Assembly: GCA_022510745.1 (NCBI GenBank)
Contig: JAFLSY010000005.1
Span: forward strand, 62,001-126,000
Length of the DNA: 64,000 nt
From: Lachnospiraceae bacterium
GTDB taxonomy: Bacteria; Bacillota; Clostridia; Lachnospirales; Lachnospiraceae
Direction: 5' to 3'
Shown: piece by piece, positions 1-9,174 of the stretch
Layout of the letters: each line of letters opens with the position of its first letter
Position numbering within the stretch: the stretch's first letter is position 1
Notes under the pieces: generated by a model
Database searches by the model: none
What the model saw: only the letters and a program-made list of their open reading frames with translations
What the model was told of the DNA's origin: nothing
Made by a program: the position numbers and the translations under genes

Positions 1-1224
1 GGAAGTATCCGTCATTTCCCTGCAAAGATACATAACTACCTGGCGAGGCTGTACAAATTCTGAGTTTCTCTTTTTAGAAGTAATATCATCAGAATTTACG
101 CCAAAGTGTTCGGAAACTACATTTATAATGAGCTGCGGTGTAATTTCCTTGGGTTTGTCCGGATAAATAATATCTTTTAATGCTTCTTCAGCCAGAGTGA
201 GAGAAGGATTTACTTTATTTAATTTGGCAAAGGCTACAATTTTGTTAAAAGCTCCTTCTAACTCTCTGATGTTTGATTTTATATTAGTAGAAATGTAATT
301 AATGATTTCTTCATCAATCTCTAAATCACAGGATTCTGCATTTTTACGCAGAATGGCCATTCTGGTTTCATAATCGGGCGGCTGAATATCCGCAATAAGA
401 CCCCATTCAAAACGAGAACGGAAACGTTCTTCCAAAGTTTCCATTTCTTTTGGAGGCTTGTCTGAAGAAAGAATAATCTGCTTTCCGGCTGCATGGAGTA
501 CATTAAAAGTATGAAAAAATTCTTCCTGCGTACTTTCTTTTCCTATTATAAACTGTACATCGTCTACCATAAGAACGTCTACGGTCCTGTATTTTTCACG
601 AAGTTTAGTCATGGCTGCTGCATTACCGCTTCGAATGGACTCGATCACTTCGTTGGTAAATTCTTCTGAAGTAACATAGAGAACTTTCGTTTTAAAATTT
701 TGTTCCATAATAAAATGGCCGATAGAATGCATCAGGTGAGTCTTTCCCAAGCCGGCTCCTCCATATAAATAGAGAGGATTATAAACTTCTCCGGGAGATT
801 CCGCAACGGCCAAGGAAGCGGAATGAGCAAATTTATTGTTGCTTCCTACTACGAAAGTATCAAATTTATATTTTGGATTTAAATTTGCATTTTCATAATT
901 AATATTGTAAACGGGTTTTTGAGATTGGGTATCGGTATTGTTAGTCATGGATACAACATTTTTTTCCAATACAAAAACAACATCATAAGTATGATTGAAC
1001 ATTTCAGATATGGTTACCTGAAAAAAGTCTTGATATTTTTGGGAAATATAGGAAAAAGCATTCGCTTTATCATTAGGAACAATAATATAGGCCACATTAT
1101 CCACTAATTCATGAAATTTAAGTGGTGAAATCCATGTATCAAAAGTGATATCCATCATATTATATTCCTGACGCATCACTTCTTTAATATGATCCCACTG
1201 TTCCCTGATGTTATCTGAATCCAT
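1..1224 (-). CDS. dnaA: Chromosomal replication initiator DnaA (3' end cut by window)
   Basis: Binds DnaA boxes at oriC and opens the origin. The minus strand reads without interruption from an ATG at 1224, preceded by a GGAGGG ribosome site, to the window edge (408 codons). Domain I is at the N-terminus. The AAA+ domain has Walker A GGAGLGKTH near residue 155 and Walker B VLMVDDVQF. The last residues visible, YLCREMTDTS, are the DNA-binding signature of domain IV, so only about the last 40 residues are missing. It is divergent from rpmH across a DnaA-box cluster, the usual Firmicute origin arrangement. Identification is essentially certain. Confidence 0.97.
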   Translation of the reverse strand, partial: MDSDNIREQWDHIKEVMRQEYNMMDITFDTWISPLKFHELVDNVAYIIVPNDKANAFSYISQKYQDFFQVTISEMFNHTYDVVFVLEKNVVSMTNNTDTQSQKPVYNINYENANLNPKYKFDTFVVGSNNKFAHSASLAVAESPGEVYNPLYLYGGAGLGKTHLMHSIGHFIMEQNFKTKVLYVTSEEFTNEVIESIRSGNAAAMTKLREKYRTVDVLMVDDVQFIIGKESTQEEFFHTFNVLHAAGKQIILSSDKPPKEMETLEERFRSRFEWGLIADIQPPDYETRMAILRKNAESCDLEIDEEIINYISTNIKSNIRELEGAFNKIVAFAKLNKVNPSLTLAEEALKDIIYPDKPKEITPQLIINVVSEHFGVNSDDITSKKRNSEFVQPRQVVMYLCREMTDTS

Positions 1225-1600
1225 AACAACCCTCCAAATTGCAATGGTAATAGGTTCCGAAACTTCGCCTTATATACCATATTAATATAAATAACAAAAT
1301 ATTTCAAATAGAACTTACTGAGTCACTTATACACATATTGTTGATAACTCTGTTTAAAAGTTGACATATTAATAGAATGATAGTGACAGGATGTGAATAA
1401 TTTATCTTTTATACATAGATAAAAAAATATTATAAAATACGGTTTTTTAGAATTTTTACACAAATCATCCATGTAATAATCAAAACTTATCCACAATTTA
1501 TTCACAAAATGTGGATTAAGTTATGTAAATTACATTTTATATAAAATAATGTGGATAACTCTAAAAATTTTTTTAAAATTATTTTTATGATTGATTTTAC
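1225..1600. other. Replication origin (oriC): DnaA-box cluster and AT-rich segment
   Basis: Sites matching the DnaA-box consensus TTWTNCACA on either strand are at 1327-1335 (TTATACACA), 1392-1400 (TGTGAATAA), 1454-1462 (TTTTACACA), 1487-1495 (TTATCCACA), 1498-1506 (TTATTCACA) and 1550-1558 (TGTGGATAA). A one-mismatch copy, TGTGGATTA, is at 1510-1518. An A/T-only run around 1562-1590 is a plausible unwinding element. The position between divergent dnaA and rpmH supports a functional origin. The exact boundaries and the unwinding element are inferred. Confidence 0.88.
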
Positions 1601-1629
1601 TTGACATTCCGGCGGTTATCCAGTACAAT
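1601..1629 (+). promoter_or_regulatory. Sigma-A promoter of the rpmH operon
   Basis: Perfect -35 TTGACA (1601-1606), 17-bp spacer, -10 TACAAT (1624-1629), about 85 bp upstream of the rpmH start. Confidence 0.8.
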
Positions 1630-1712
1630 CAATATGCTATTTTCCAATATTTTGACAATTTGAATACCTTTATATATTTATATTAAGGTTATGAAAGAGG
1701 AGGTGTTTTAGT

Positions 1713-1847
1713 ATGAAGATGACATTTCAGCCGAAGAAAAGGTCAAGATCCAAGGTACATGGTTTCAGAGCCAGAATGAGTACTCCCGGAGGAAGAAAGG
1801 TTCTGAAAGCAAGACGTGCAAAAGGAAGACATAAATTATCAGCATAG
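1713..1847 (+). CDS. rpmH: 50S ribosomal protein L34
   Basis: Structural protein of the large ribosomal subunit, 44 residues, the usual length. It starts [14 protein letters not shown] and continues with the conserved HGFRARM and GRKVLKARR segments. The start is preceded by a strong AGAGGAGGTG site. It is the first gene of the rpmH-rnpA-yidD-yidC run and has its own sigma-A promoter. A hairpin followed by a T-run begins at its stop codon, so L34 can be made in excess over the RNase P protein. Confidence 0.97.
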   Translation: MKMTFQPKKRSRSKVHGFRARMSTPGGRKVLKARRAKGRHKLSA

Positions 1848-1871
1848 GTCACAGTAATGTGACCTTTTTTT
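1847..1871 (+). terminator. Rho-independent terminator/attenuator between rpmH and rnpA
   Basis: Stem GGTCAC/GTGACC (1847-1852 and 1859-1864), 6-nt loop, then seven T. It ends 23 bp before rnpA, which has no obvious separate promoter, so partial read-through is likely. Confidence 0.75.
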
Positions 1872-1894
1872 CTCTGAAAGATTAGGAGTTAACA

Positions 1895-2239
1895 GTGAAT
1901 AATTCAGAGTCCTTAAGAAAGAACCGTCAGTTCCAATTTGTGTATAAGTATGGAAGATCTTATGCAAATAAATATCTTGTAATGTATATAAAGGAAAATG
2001 GCCGGGGTATAAACAGGATTGGAATCAGCGTAAGTAAAAAAGTCGGAAACAGCGTGGTAAGACATCGTGTAAAAAGACTGGTAAAAGAGAGTTACCGATT
2101 ACATGAAAACGTATTCAATAGTGGTTTGGATATGGTAATCGTTGCAAGAGTGGGAGCCTGTGAAGTTGGATTTTATGAAATTGAAAGAGCTCTCCTGCAT
2201 TTGGCTAAACTTCATGAAATAATCAGAATTTATTTATGA
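1895..2239 (+). CDS. rnpA: Ribonuclease P protein component
   Basis: Protein cofactor of RNase P, which trims the 5' leader of pre-tRNA. It has 114 residues, the normal size. The RNR signature is present as [19 protein letters not shown], after the N-terminal [16 protein letters not shown]. The start is a GTG at 1895 after an AGGAGT ribosome site. It lies downstream of the rpmH terminator and its stop overlaps the yidD start (ATGA), indicating translational coupling. Confidence 0.96.
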   Translation: MNNSESLRKNRQFQFVYKYGRSYANKYLVMYIKENGRGINRIGISVSKKVGNSVVRHRVKRLVKESYRLHENVFNSGLDMVIVARVGACEVGFYEIERALLHLAKLHEIIRIYL

Positions 2240-2466
2240 AAAAAATTTTAATTGCACTGATAAAATTTTATAGGAAGTATCTGTCACCTTTAAAAAGTAC
2301 AAAATGCCCTTATTATCCTACCTGCTCCCAATATGGACTGGAGGCTGTGGAAAAATACGGTGCATTAAAAGGAGGGGCTTTATCAGCCTGGCGGATACTC
2401 AGATGTAATCCTTTTTCAAAGGGTGGGTATGATCCCGTACCTAAAATTACGAAAAAGTATTATTAG
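2236..2466 (+). CDS. yidD: Membrane protein insertion efficiency factor YidD
   Basis: Small membrane-associated protein thought to help YidC insert proteins. It has 76 residues. The hallmark is [15 protein letters not shown], with conserved cysteines and the SxY motif, followed by [14 protein letters not shown]. The N-terminal helix is amphipathic and basic. The start codon overlaps the rnpA stop. The order rnpA-yidD-yidC is the standard one. Confidence 0.95.
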   Translation: MKKILIALIKFYRKYLSPLKSTKCPYYPTCSQYGLEAVEKYGALKGGALSAWRILRCNPFSKGGYDPVPKITKKYY

Positions 2467-2499
2467 AAAATGTCTTAAAAAGACAGATTGAGAGGTAAA

Positions 2500-3795
2500 A
2501 TGACAGGAATTTTATTGACAAAAAGTACAACCCCTGTTATAGGCTGGATTGCCAGTCTTCTGGGTCTTATTATGGATATAATATTCAATGTGTTGGATTT
2601 AATAGGTATTCCAAACATTGGTATTTCCATTATCTTATTTACGATTATTGTTTATTTGCTGATGCTGCCTCTTACTATTAAGCAGCAGAAATTTTCCAAG
2701 CTTTCCGCTAAAATGAATCCGGAAATGCAGGCGATCAGAGAAAAATATAAGAATCGCAAAGATAACGATTCCCAGATGCAGATGAATGCGGAGATGCAGG
2801 CAGTTTATGCAAAATATGGTGTATCACCTACCGGCAGCTGCGTGCAGCTTTTGATTCAGATGCCTATTTTGTTTGCTCTGTATCAGGTTATCTACCGTAT
2901 GCCTGCTTATGTTAAAAAAATAGGAAATGCATTTACCGCACTTGCTGATGCGATCATGAATGGAGGATTATTAACAGATTTTAAAGATACTGTTCAAAAT
3001 GCTTCTACCTATATAAAAGATGTGGATAATATCTCAACTAATCAATTTATTGATGTATTAAACAGAGTAAATTTTTCCGATGTATCCGCTTTTGCAGAAA
3101 ATCATAATATTACAGCGGGCCTTGCGGATATCAGCAAATATAATTCCTTTTTGGTAGAAGGATTTAACCTTGCGAATTCTCCGTCTTCCGTAGTAAGTAC
3201 TTTTTTTAACAAAAGTGCGGTAGGTAATGTTACTATTATGATGGTAATTCTGGCAATTGCAATTCCTGTTTTGTCTGCAGTTACGCAATGGATAAATGTT
3301 TTGCTCATGCCTAAGCAGGAAAGTAATACCAAGAAAGGTGAAGCAGAAGATACCATGGCTTCTTCCATGAAGACCATGAATATGGTAATGCCTCTCATGT
3401 CGGCATTCTTCTGTTATACCTTACCTGCAGGTCTTGGCCTTTACTGGATTTCCGGTTCTGTAGTAAGAAGTATCCAGCAGGTTGTGATTAATAAGTATAT
3501 GGATAAGATAGATTTAAACGATCTTATTGAGAAAAATAAAGAAAAAAGCGCCAAGAAAATAGAGAAGATGAAAGAAAATCAGGCTAAACTTCAGCAGTAT
3601 GCCAATATGAACACTAAGGGTATAGGCGGTACCACAAATACTAAAAATTATACCCAAAAGGCAAAAGAAGCAGCTAGTATATCAGAAAATAAAGCTTCCG
3701 TTTCATCCAAGCCTTCATCCGGCAGCGCTAAACCGGGAAGTCTTATGGCAAAAGCCAATATGGTAAAAGAATATAATGAACGCAACAATAAATAA
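2500..3795 (+). CDS. yidC: Membrane protein insertase YidC/Oxa1
   Basis: Inserts and folds inner-membrane proteins, with or without Sec. The ATG at 2500 is chosen because GAGAGGT lies just upstream; an in-frame TTG at 2488 would precede that site. There are about 431 residues. An N-terminal hydrophobic helix is followed by the conserved core with MLPLTIKQQKFSKLSAKM and VSPTGSCVQLLIQMPILFALYQV, and a C-terminal membrane pair ending PAGLGLYWISGSVV. A basic, Ser/Ala-rich cytoplasmic tail of about 100 residues may contact the ribosome. An insert of about 80 residues between the core helices (around 150-235) makes it longer than typical Bacillus homologues. Confidence 0.95.
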   Translation: MTGILLTKSTTPVIGWIASLLGLIMDIIFNVLDLIGIPNIGISIILFTIIVYLLMLPLTIKQQKFSKLSAKMNPEMQAIREKYKNRKDNDSQMQMNAEMQAVYAKYGVSPTGSCVQLLIQMPILFALYQVIYRMPAYVKKIGNAFTALADAIMNGGLLTDFKDTVQNASTYIKDVDNISTNQFIDVLNRVNFSDVSAFAENHNITAGLADISKYNSFLVEGFNLANSPSSVVSTFFNKSAVGNVTIMMVILAIAIPVLSAVTQWINVLLMPKQESNTKKGEAEDTMASSMKTMNMVMPLMSAFFCYTLPAGLGLYWISGSVVRSIQQVVINKYMDKIDLNDLIEKNKEKSAKKIEKMKENQAKLQQYANMNTKGIGGTTNTKNYTQKAKEAASISENKASVSSKPSSGSAKPGSLMAKANMVKEYNERNNK

Positions 3796-3826
3796 GTATG
3801 AGTTTTTATTATAAGGAGGAAGAAAA

Positions 3827-4618
3827 ATGGAATATAAAGAGTTTTCAGCAAAGACAGTAGATGATGCCATTACGGCTGCATGTCAGGAATTTACGGTAGT
3901 AAGCAGTAAATTAGATTATGAAGTAGTGGAGGAAGGATCTTCCGGATTTTTGGGAATCGGTTCCAAGCCGGCTGTTATTAGAGCAAGAGTAAAAGATGAA
4001 TCTACTATAGATGCAGAAAATAAATCAGCAGATGCAAAAGATTTTGAAGCAAAGAATTCAGCTGTAAAATCTGAAGTGAAAGATACCACGGCAAGATATG
4101 CCGAGGCAAAATTTGGCGCAGCGAAGCCTGTTACCGCAAAACCCGCCACAGTAAAAACGGAAGGACCTCTTGAGGATGTGGCCAAAGACTTCTTAAAGAG
4201 TGTATTTACTGCTATGAATATGGCAGTTGTAGTGGATGTAAAATATGATGCGGCCGAAAAAAATATGGATATTGAATTGAGTGGTGAAGAAATGGGAGTT
4301 CTCATCGGTAAGAGAGGACAAACTTTAGACTCTTTGCAGTATCTGGTTTCACTGGTTGTAAACAAAGATGAAGATGATTATATCAGAGTGAAAGTAGATA
4401 CGGAAAATTACAGACAGAGAAGAAAAGAAACTTTAGAGAACCTTGCAAAGAATATTTCCTATAAAGTAAAGAGAACAAAGCGGTCTGTTTCTTTAGAGCC
4501 TATGAATCCTTACGAAAGACGTATCATTCATTCTGCATTACAAAATGACAAGTATGTTACTACTCACAGTGAAGGTGAAGAGCCCTTTAGAAGAGTTGTT
4601 GTTTCTCTCAAAAAGTAA
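3827..4618 (+). CDS. jag: Jag/KhpB RNA-binding protein
   Basis: Cytoplasmic RNA-binding protein linked in Firmicutes to cell elongation and division. It has 263 residues. The Jag-N domain (1-55) contains VVEEGSSGFLGIGSKPA. A low-complexity Ala/Lys/Glu linker spans about 60-115. The KH domain has the GxxG-type loop in MGVLIGKRGQTLDSLQYLV, and the C-terminal R3H domain has NPYERRIIHSALQ. A strong AAGGAGG site precedes the ATG. It directly follows yidC as in most Firmicutes, and a terminator follows. Confidence 0.94.
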   Translation: MEYKEFSAKTVDDAITAACQEFTVVSSKLDYEVVEEGSSGFLGIGSKPAVIRARVKDESTIDAENKSADAKDFEAKNSAVKSEVKDTTARYAEAKFGAAKPVTAKPATVKTEGPLEDVAKDFLKSVFTAMNMAVVVDVKYDAAEKNMDIELSGEEMGVLIGKRGQTLDSLQYLVSLVVNKDEDDYIRVKVDTENYRQRRKETLENLAKNISYKVKRTKRSVSLEPMNPYERRIIHSALQNDKYVTTHSEGEEPFRRVVVSLKK

Positions 4619-4633
4619 GCACTAATAATAAAA

Positions 4634-4673
4634 TGACAAAAGCGTCAGTGTTTTCACCGGCGCTTTTTTGTCA
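4634..4673 (+). terminator. Terminator after jag
   Basis: Stem of about 12 bp with AAGCG arms closing to CGCTT, TTTT loop, then a T-run. One mismatch and one G-U pair. It ends about 15 bp before mnmE. Confidence 0.75.
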
Positions 4674-4688
4674 TGAGGAGCCATAAGC

Positions 4689-6143
4689 ATGAGGACGGAT
4701 ACCATTGCAGCTATAGCTACCGCCTTAAGTAATTCCGGTATCGGAATTGTCCGGGTAAGCGGAAAAGAGGCTGTCAATATTGTCAATCAAATATATCGGG
4801 ACAAGAACGGTCATAAAACAATGAGCGCTATGGAAAGCCATACCATTCACTATGGTTTTATTGTGGATGAAAAAGGTGAAACAGTGGATGAGGTCATGGT
4901 TTCTTTTATGAAGGGTCCGAAGAGTTTTACCGCCGAAGATACGGTAGAAATTAATTGCCACGGCGGTGTTCTTTTGTTAAACCGTATTTTGGAATTGGTA
5001 ATAAAAAGTGGCGCCAGATTGGCGGAGCCGGGAGAATTTACCAAGCGTGCTTTTTTAAACGGAAGAATTGATTTATCCGAGGCGGAAGCAGTTATGGATA
5101 TCATTCATGCACAAAATGAGTTGGCCTTAAAATCCTCCGTGAGTCAGTTAAAGGGAGCCGTATCCTCCAAAATTAAAAAACTGAGAGAAAAGATAATTTA
5201 TGAAATTGCTTTTATAGAATCGGCTTTGGATGATCCGGAACATATTAGTTTAGAAGAGTATCCGAATCATTTAAAAGAAGTATTGGAAATTTTATTATAT
5301 GAAGTAAATATATTACTTTCTACTGCGGATGATGGTAAAATCTTAAGGGAAGGCATTTGCACCGTTATTGTGGGAAAACCCAATGCGGGAAAATCTTCTT
5401 TTCTAAATCTGCTGCTTGGAGAGAATAAAGCTATCGTAACAGATATTGCGGGTACAACCAGAGATGTACTGGAAGAACATATCCGGTTGAAAGGTATGGA
5501 TTTGAATCTGATAGATACCGCAGGTATCCGTTCCACAGAAGATACTGTAGAAAAAATAGGTGTGGAAAAAGCCAGAGAATATGCGGAAAAAGCAGATTTG
5601 ATTCTCTATGTGGCGGACAGTTCTGTTCCTTTGGATGAAAACGATAGAGAAATCATAAAAATGATAGCTTCCAAAAAATGTATTGTACTGTTAAATAAAA
5701 CGGATTTGGAATCTGTTGTTACGGAAGATATCATTTTTGAAGCTTTTTGTGAAGTTTTGGAAAATATACAAGAAGAAAATGTGAAGAAAGATGATGAGGT
5801 ACAAAAAGAAGACCGTTTCAGAGAATTGAAGGTGCTTAAAGTATCTGCAAAAGAATCCATAGGTATTGAGGAGTTTGAAAAAACTTTGCAGGATATGTTT
5901 TTTAAAGGTGAAATTTCTTTTGAAAACGAAGTTTATATTACGAATCTACGTCATAAGGAAGCTTTGCAGGATACAAAAAATGCACTTTTAATGGTAGAGA
6001 AAAGTCTGGAGGATAATATGCCGGAGGACTTCTATTCCATTGATTTGATGAGTGCTTATGCTTCACTGGGCAGCATTATCGGGGAAGAAGTTGCGGATGA
6101 TCTGGTAGAAGAAATATTTTCCAAGTTCTGTATGGGGAAATAA
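4689..6143 (+). CDS. mnmE: tRNA modification GTPase MnmE
   Basis: With MnmG it installs the aminomethyl-type group at C5 of the wobble uridine in several tRNAs. It has 484 residues. The N-terminal folate-binding domain starts DTIAAIATALSNSGIGIVRVSG. The G domain has G1 GKPNAGKSS (about 228-236), the TTRD switch, DTAG and NKTD. The protein ends FCMGK, the C-[IVM]GK motif whose Cys is catalytic. The insert around residues 360-378 (EENVKKDDEVQKEDR) is charged. mnmG follows within 60 bp. Confidence 0.97.
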   Translation: MRTDTIAAIATALSNSGIGIVRVSGKEAVNIVNQIYRDKNGHKTMSAMESHTIHYGFIVDEKGETVDEVMVSFMKGPKSFTAEDTVEINCHGGVLLLNRILELVIKSGARLAEPGEFTKRAFLNGRIDLSEAEAVMDIIHAQNELALKSSVSQLKGAVSSKIKKLREKIIYEIAFIESALDDPEHISLEEYPNHLKEVLEILLYEVNILLSTADDGKILREGICTVIVGKPNAGKSSFLNLLLGENKAIVTDIAGTTRDVLEEHIRLKGMDLNLIDTAGIRSTEDTVEKIGVEKAREYAEKADLILYVADSSVPLDENDREIIKMIASKKCIVLLNKTDLESVVTEDIIFEAFCEVLENIQEENVKKDDEVQKEDRFRELKVLKVSAKESIGIEEFEKTLQDMFFKGEISFENEVYITNLRHKEALQDTKNALLMVEKSLEDNMPEDFYSIDLMSAYASLGSIIGEEVADDLVEEIFSKFCMGK

Positions 6144-6201
6144 ATGTTTGTTTCTTTGAAGAAAAATATTGAAGATCACTGGTTATAGAAAGAGGTTTTC
6201 T

Positions 6202-8109
6202 ATGTTGGAAAAACATGAATTTTTATTGGATAGGGTGGATGTCTGTGTCATAGGCGCCGGTCACGCGGGCTGCGAAGCTGCTCTTGCCTGTGCCAGACTT
6301 GGTCTTGAAACGGTCATTTTTACGGTGAGCGTGGACAGTATTGCTCTGATGCCCTGTAATCCAAATGTTGGCGGTTCTTCCAAGGGACATCTTGTCAGGG
6401 AAGTTGATGCTTTAGGCGGTGAAATGGGTAAAAATATAGATAAAACCTTTATTCAGTCCAAAATGTTGAATGTATCAAAGGGTCCTGCAGTTCATTCCTT
6501 GCGGGCGCAGGCAGATAAGGCTGATTATTCCCGGGCTATGCGCAAGGTATTGGAGAGTCAGAAAAATCTTACAATCAAGCAGGCTGAAGTAACGGAATTG
6601 CTGTGGGAGGAAAATAAAGAAGGCAAAGTCAAAAAAATCATCGGAGTGAAAACTTTTACCGGCGCAGTTTATAAATGCCGAGTGGTTATACTCTGTACCG
6701 GAACTTACCTTCGGGCAAGGTGCCTTTGTGGTGAGAGTATCACCTATACCGGTCCTAACGGTCTGCAGGCAGCGAATCATTTAACAGATTCTTTGAAAGC
6801 TTTAGGAATTGAAATGCGAAGATTTAAAACAGGCACTCCTGCCAGAATGGATAAGAAAAGTCTTGATTTTTCTAAAATGGAGGAGCAGTTTGGAGATGAG
6901 AAGATTACACCTTTTTCCTTTTCTACTGATCCTGAATCCATTCAAAAGGAACAGGTTAGCTGCTACCTTACCTATACCAACGAAAAGACTCATGAAATTA
7001 TTCGTGCCAGTTTAGACCGCTCTCCTATCTATGCGGGGATTATTGAGGGAACAGGGCCCAGATACTGCCCTTCCATTGAAGATAAAGTAGTAAAGTTTGC
7101 AGACAAGGAACGTCACCAGGTATTCATTGAGCCTGAGGGAATACATACGGATGAAATGTATGTGGGGGGAATGTCTTCCTCACTTCCCGAGGATGTACAA
7201 TTGGCCATGTATCGTACGGTACCGGGATTGGAGCACTGTAAGATTGTAAGAAATGCCTACGCCATAGAATATGACTGCATTGATGCCAGACAGCTCTACC
7301 CTACTCTGGAATTCAAAAACATTTCAGGACTTTTTGCAGCCGGTCAGTTTAACGGCAGCAGTGGTTATGAGGAAGCGGCGGCCCAGGGATTGATTGCCGG
7401 CATCAATGCCGCTATGCTGCTTAAGGGAAAAGAACCCTTGATATTGGATAGGTCCGAGGCATATATTGGTGTTCTGATAGACGACCTTGTAACAAAGGAT
7501 AATTTTGAACCTTATCGAATGATGACTTCCCGGGCAGAATATCGTTTATTACTTCGTCAGGACAACGCAGATCTGCGCTTACGGAAAAAGGGCTTCGAAG
7601 TAGGATTGATCACAAAACTGCAATTTGATGATACTCTGGCAAAAAAATATTTAATTAATAAAGAAATAGAAAGATTGAAATCAGTTACCGTGGGTGCCTC
7701 TGAGAAATATCAGCTCTTTTTGGAAAAATTCGGAAGTTCTCCCTTAAAGACGGGAAGTAATCTGGCGGAACTGATGTGCAGACCGGAACTTGACTATGAA
7801 AAGTTAGGAGAAATAGATCCAGACAGGGAATGGCTTCCCGAAAGTGTTACCAGCCAGGTGGAAATTGAAATCAAATACGAGGGTTATATTGAACGTCAGC
7901 TCCGTCAGGTAGAACAGTTTAAAAAGATGGAGAAGAAACGTATTCCTGAAAATATTGATTATGACGACGTTCCCAGTCTTCGGATCGAGGCCCGTCAGAA
8001 ATTAAAAAATTTCCGTCCGATTTCTGTAGGACAGGCCTCCCGTATTTCAGGAGTATCCCCTGCAGACATTTCGGTGCTTTTGGTTTATTTGGAACATAAA
8101 GCATATTAA
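6202..8109 (+). CDS. mnmG: tRNA uridine-5-carboxymethylaminomethyl modification enzyme MnmG
   Basis: FAD-dependent partner of MnmE (GidA). The ATG at 6202 is preceded by AGAGG. An in-frame TTG at 6169 would add 11 residues without a good ribosome site. There are about 635 residues. The FAD-binding motif is [16 protein letters not shown], followed by MPCNPNVGG. Conserved [17 protein letters not shown] and [17 protein letters not shown] occur in the second half, and the C-terminal helical domain binds MnmE/tRNA. Full length. Confidence 0.97.
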   Translation: MLEKHEFLLDRVDVCVIGAGHAGCEAALACARLGLETVIFTVSVDSIALMPCNPNVGGSSKGHLVREVDALGGEMGKNIDKTFIQSKMLNVSKGPAVHSLRAQADKADYSRAMRKVLESQKNLTIKQAEVTELLWEENKEGKVKKIIGVKTFTGAVYKCRVVILCTGTYLRARCLCGESITYTGPNGLQAANHLTDSLKALGIEMRRFKTGTPARMDKKSLDFSKMEEQFGDEKITPFSFSTDPESIQKEQVSCYLTYTNEKTHEIIRASLDRSPIYAGIIEGTGPRYCPSIEDKVVKFADKERHQVFIEPEGIHTDEMYVGGMSSSLPEDVQLAMYRTVPGLEHCKIVRNAYAIEYDCIDARQLYPTLEFKNISGLFAAGQFNGSSGYEEAAAQGLIAGINAAMLLKGKEPLILDRSEAYIGVLIDDLVTKDNFEPYRMMTSRAEYRLLLRQDNADLRLRKKGFEVGLITKLQFDDTLAKKYLINKEIERLKSVTVGASEKYQLFLEKFGSSPLKTGSNLAELMCRPELDYEKLGEIDPDREWLPESVTSQVEIEIKYEGYIERQLRQVEQFKKMEKKRIPENIDYDDVPSLRIEARQKLKNFRPISVGQASRISGVSPADISVLLVYLEHKAY

Positions 8110-8117
8110 TATGCTTT
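8098..8117. repeat. 20-bp perfect palindrome at the end of mnmG
   Basis: Inverted repeat centred on the mnmG stop (arms AAAGCATAT/ATATGCTTT). A weak hairpin without a clear T-tract, so a poor terminator at best. Confidence 0.5.
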
Positions 8118-8166
8118 TGTAGGTAAACATGCTTTTGCAAATAAATATTTAAAAAAAGGATTGAAT

Positions 8167-8397
8167 ATGCACTTTCATTTTGGAAAAGAAAAGACGATAC
8201 AAAAGGAAGAGTATGACAGAAAAAATAAGATACCGGTTATTCGTGCAAGCATTTGTACCGGCGAGCAGGTAGCAGGTTTTAAGGATTTAAGAACCGGTCA
8301 GTTTGAGGAAATTATGCTTATCGCAAGTGAGGCGGATAAAACTGCCTTTTTGGAGAGATATGGGATAGAACCTTCCGAATTAAAGAAAGTATGGTAA
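8167..8397 (+). CDS. Small conserved-context hypothetical protein between mnmG and rsmG
   Basis: About 76 residues, function not recognised. The ATG at 8167 has an AAAGGA site 6 nt upstream; the in-frame TTG at 8161 abuts that site and is less likely. The protein begins MHFHFGKEK, is charged, lacks a signal peptide or membrane segment, and ends LERYGIEPSELKKVW. Its stop overlaps the rsmG start, so the two are probably translated together. Could be a minor ribosome- or tRNA-related factor by context only. Confidence 0.75.
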   Translation: MHFHFGKEKTIQKEEYDRKNKIPVIRASICTGEQVAGFKDLRTGQFEEIMLIASEADKTAFLERYGIEPSELKKVW

Positions 8398-9131
8398 GGG
8401 ACATGGATGGGATTTATGATACGGACCAATTTATAAAAGACCTTCAGGAATTTCATATTACTTTGACCGATATCCAGATAAAGCAGTTTTTAAAGTACTA
8501 TGAAATGCTTACGCAGTGGAACAGGGTGATGAATCTGACTGCCATTACGGAATATGAGGAAGTGATGAAAAAGCATTTTGTTGACAGTCTTTCTTTGGTG
8601 AAGGCCTGTGATCTAAATGCTGGACTCTCTCTTTTGGATGTGGGAACCGGAGCGGGCTTTCCGGGTCTGCCTTTAAAAATTGCTTTTCCGAATTTGAAGG
8701 TTACTCTATTGGATTCGTTGAGTAAACGAATTCAGTTTTTACAGGCGGTAATCGAAGAGTTGGGGCTAAAGAATATAGAGGCACTTCATGGCAGAGCGGA
8801 GGATTTTGCAAAACCCGGTATTATGCGGGAAAAGTTTGATATTTGCGTATCCAGAGCCGTTGCAAATATGACAGTTTTGTCAGAATATTGTCTCCCATTC
8901 ATTAGAGCAGGGGGAGTTTTTATTTCCTACAAATCGGAAAAGTTGGAAGAAGAAATCGGGGAAGCAGAAAAGGCTATAGAAATATTGGGGGGGAAAATCG
9001 AGGATCAGATAAAAATGTATCTTCCTGATTCCAATATATTCAGAACTCTTTTCGTAATCCGAAAGGTTGCTTCGACACCCAAACGTTATCCGAGAAAAGC
9101 CGGGCTGCCGGCAAAGGAACCAATAAAATAA
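8391..9131 (+). CDS. rsmG: 16S rRNA (guanine527-N7)-methyltransferase RsmG
   Basis: Methylates G527 in the 530 loop of 16S rRNA. It has up to 246 residues. The SAM-binding motif I is LLDVGTGAGFPGLPLKIAFP, followed by VTLLDSLSKRIQFLQ, and VSRAVANMTVLSEYCLPF is the conserved active-site region. The C-terminus PKRYPRKAGLPAKEPIK is typical. The ATG at 8391 overlaps the upstream stop; a second ATG at 8403 is possible. It closes the mnmE-mnmG-rsmG group. Confidence 0.95.
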   Translation: MVRDMDGIYDTDQFIKDLQEFHITLTDIQIKQFLKYYEMLTQWNRVMNLTAITEYEEVMKKHFVDSLSLVKACDLNAGLSLLDVGTGAGFPGLPLKIAFPNLKVTLLDSLSKRIQFLQAVIEELGLKNIEALHGRAEDFAKPGIMREKFDICVSRAVANMTVLSEYCLPFIRAGGVFISYKSEKLEEEIGEAEKAIEILGGKIEDQIKMYLPDSNIFRTLFVIRKVASTPKRYPRKAGLPAKEPIK

Positions 9132-9174
9132 GAATTGATTGTGTAAAAAGATTATATAAAAAGGGGAAAATAAA

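Noticed and set aside
7919..8140. Minus-strand open frame across the mnmG end
   Set aside because: Antisense shadow of MnmG, with no start signal or known family.
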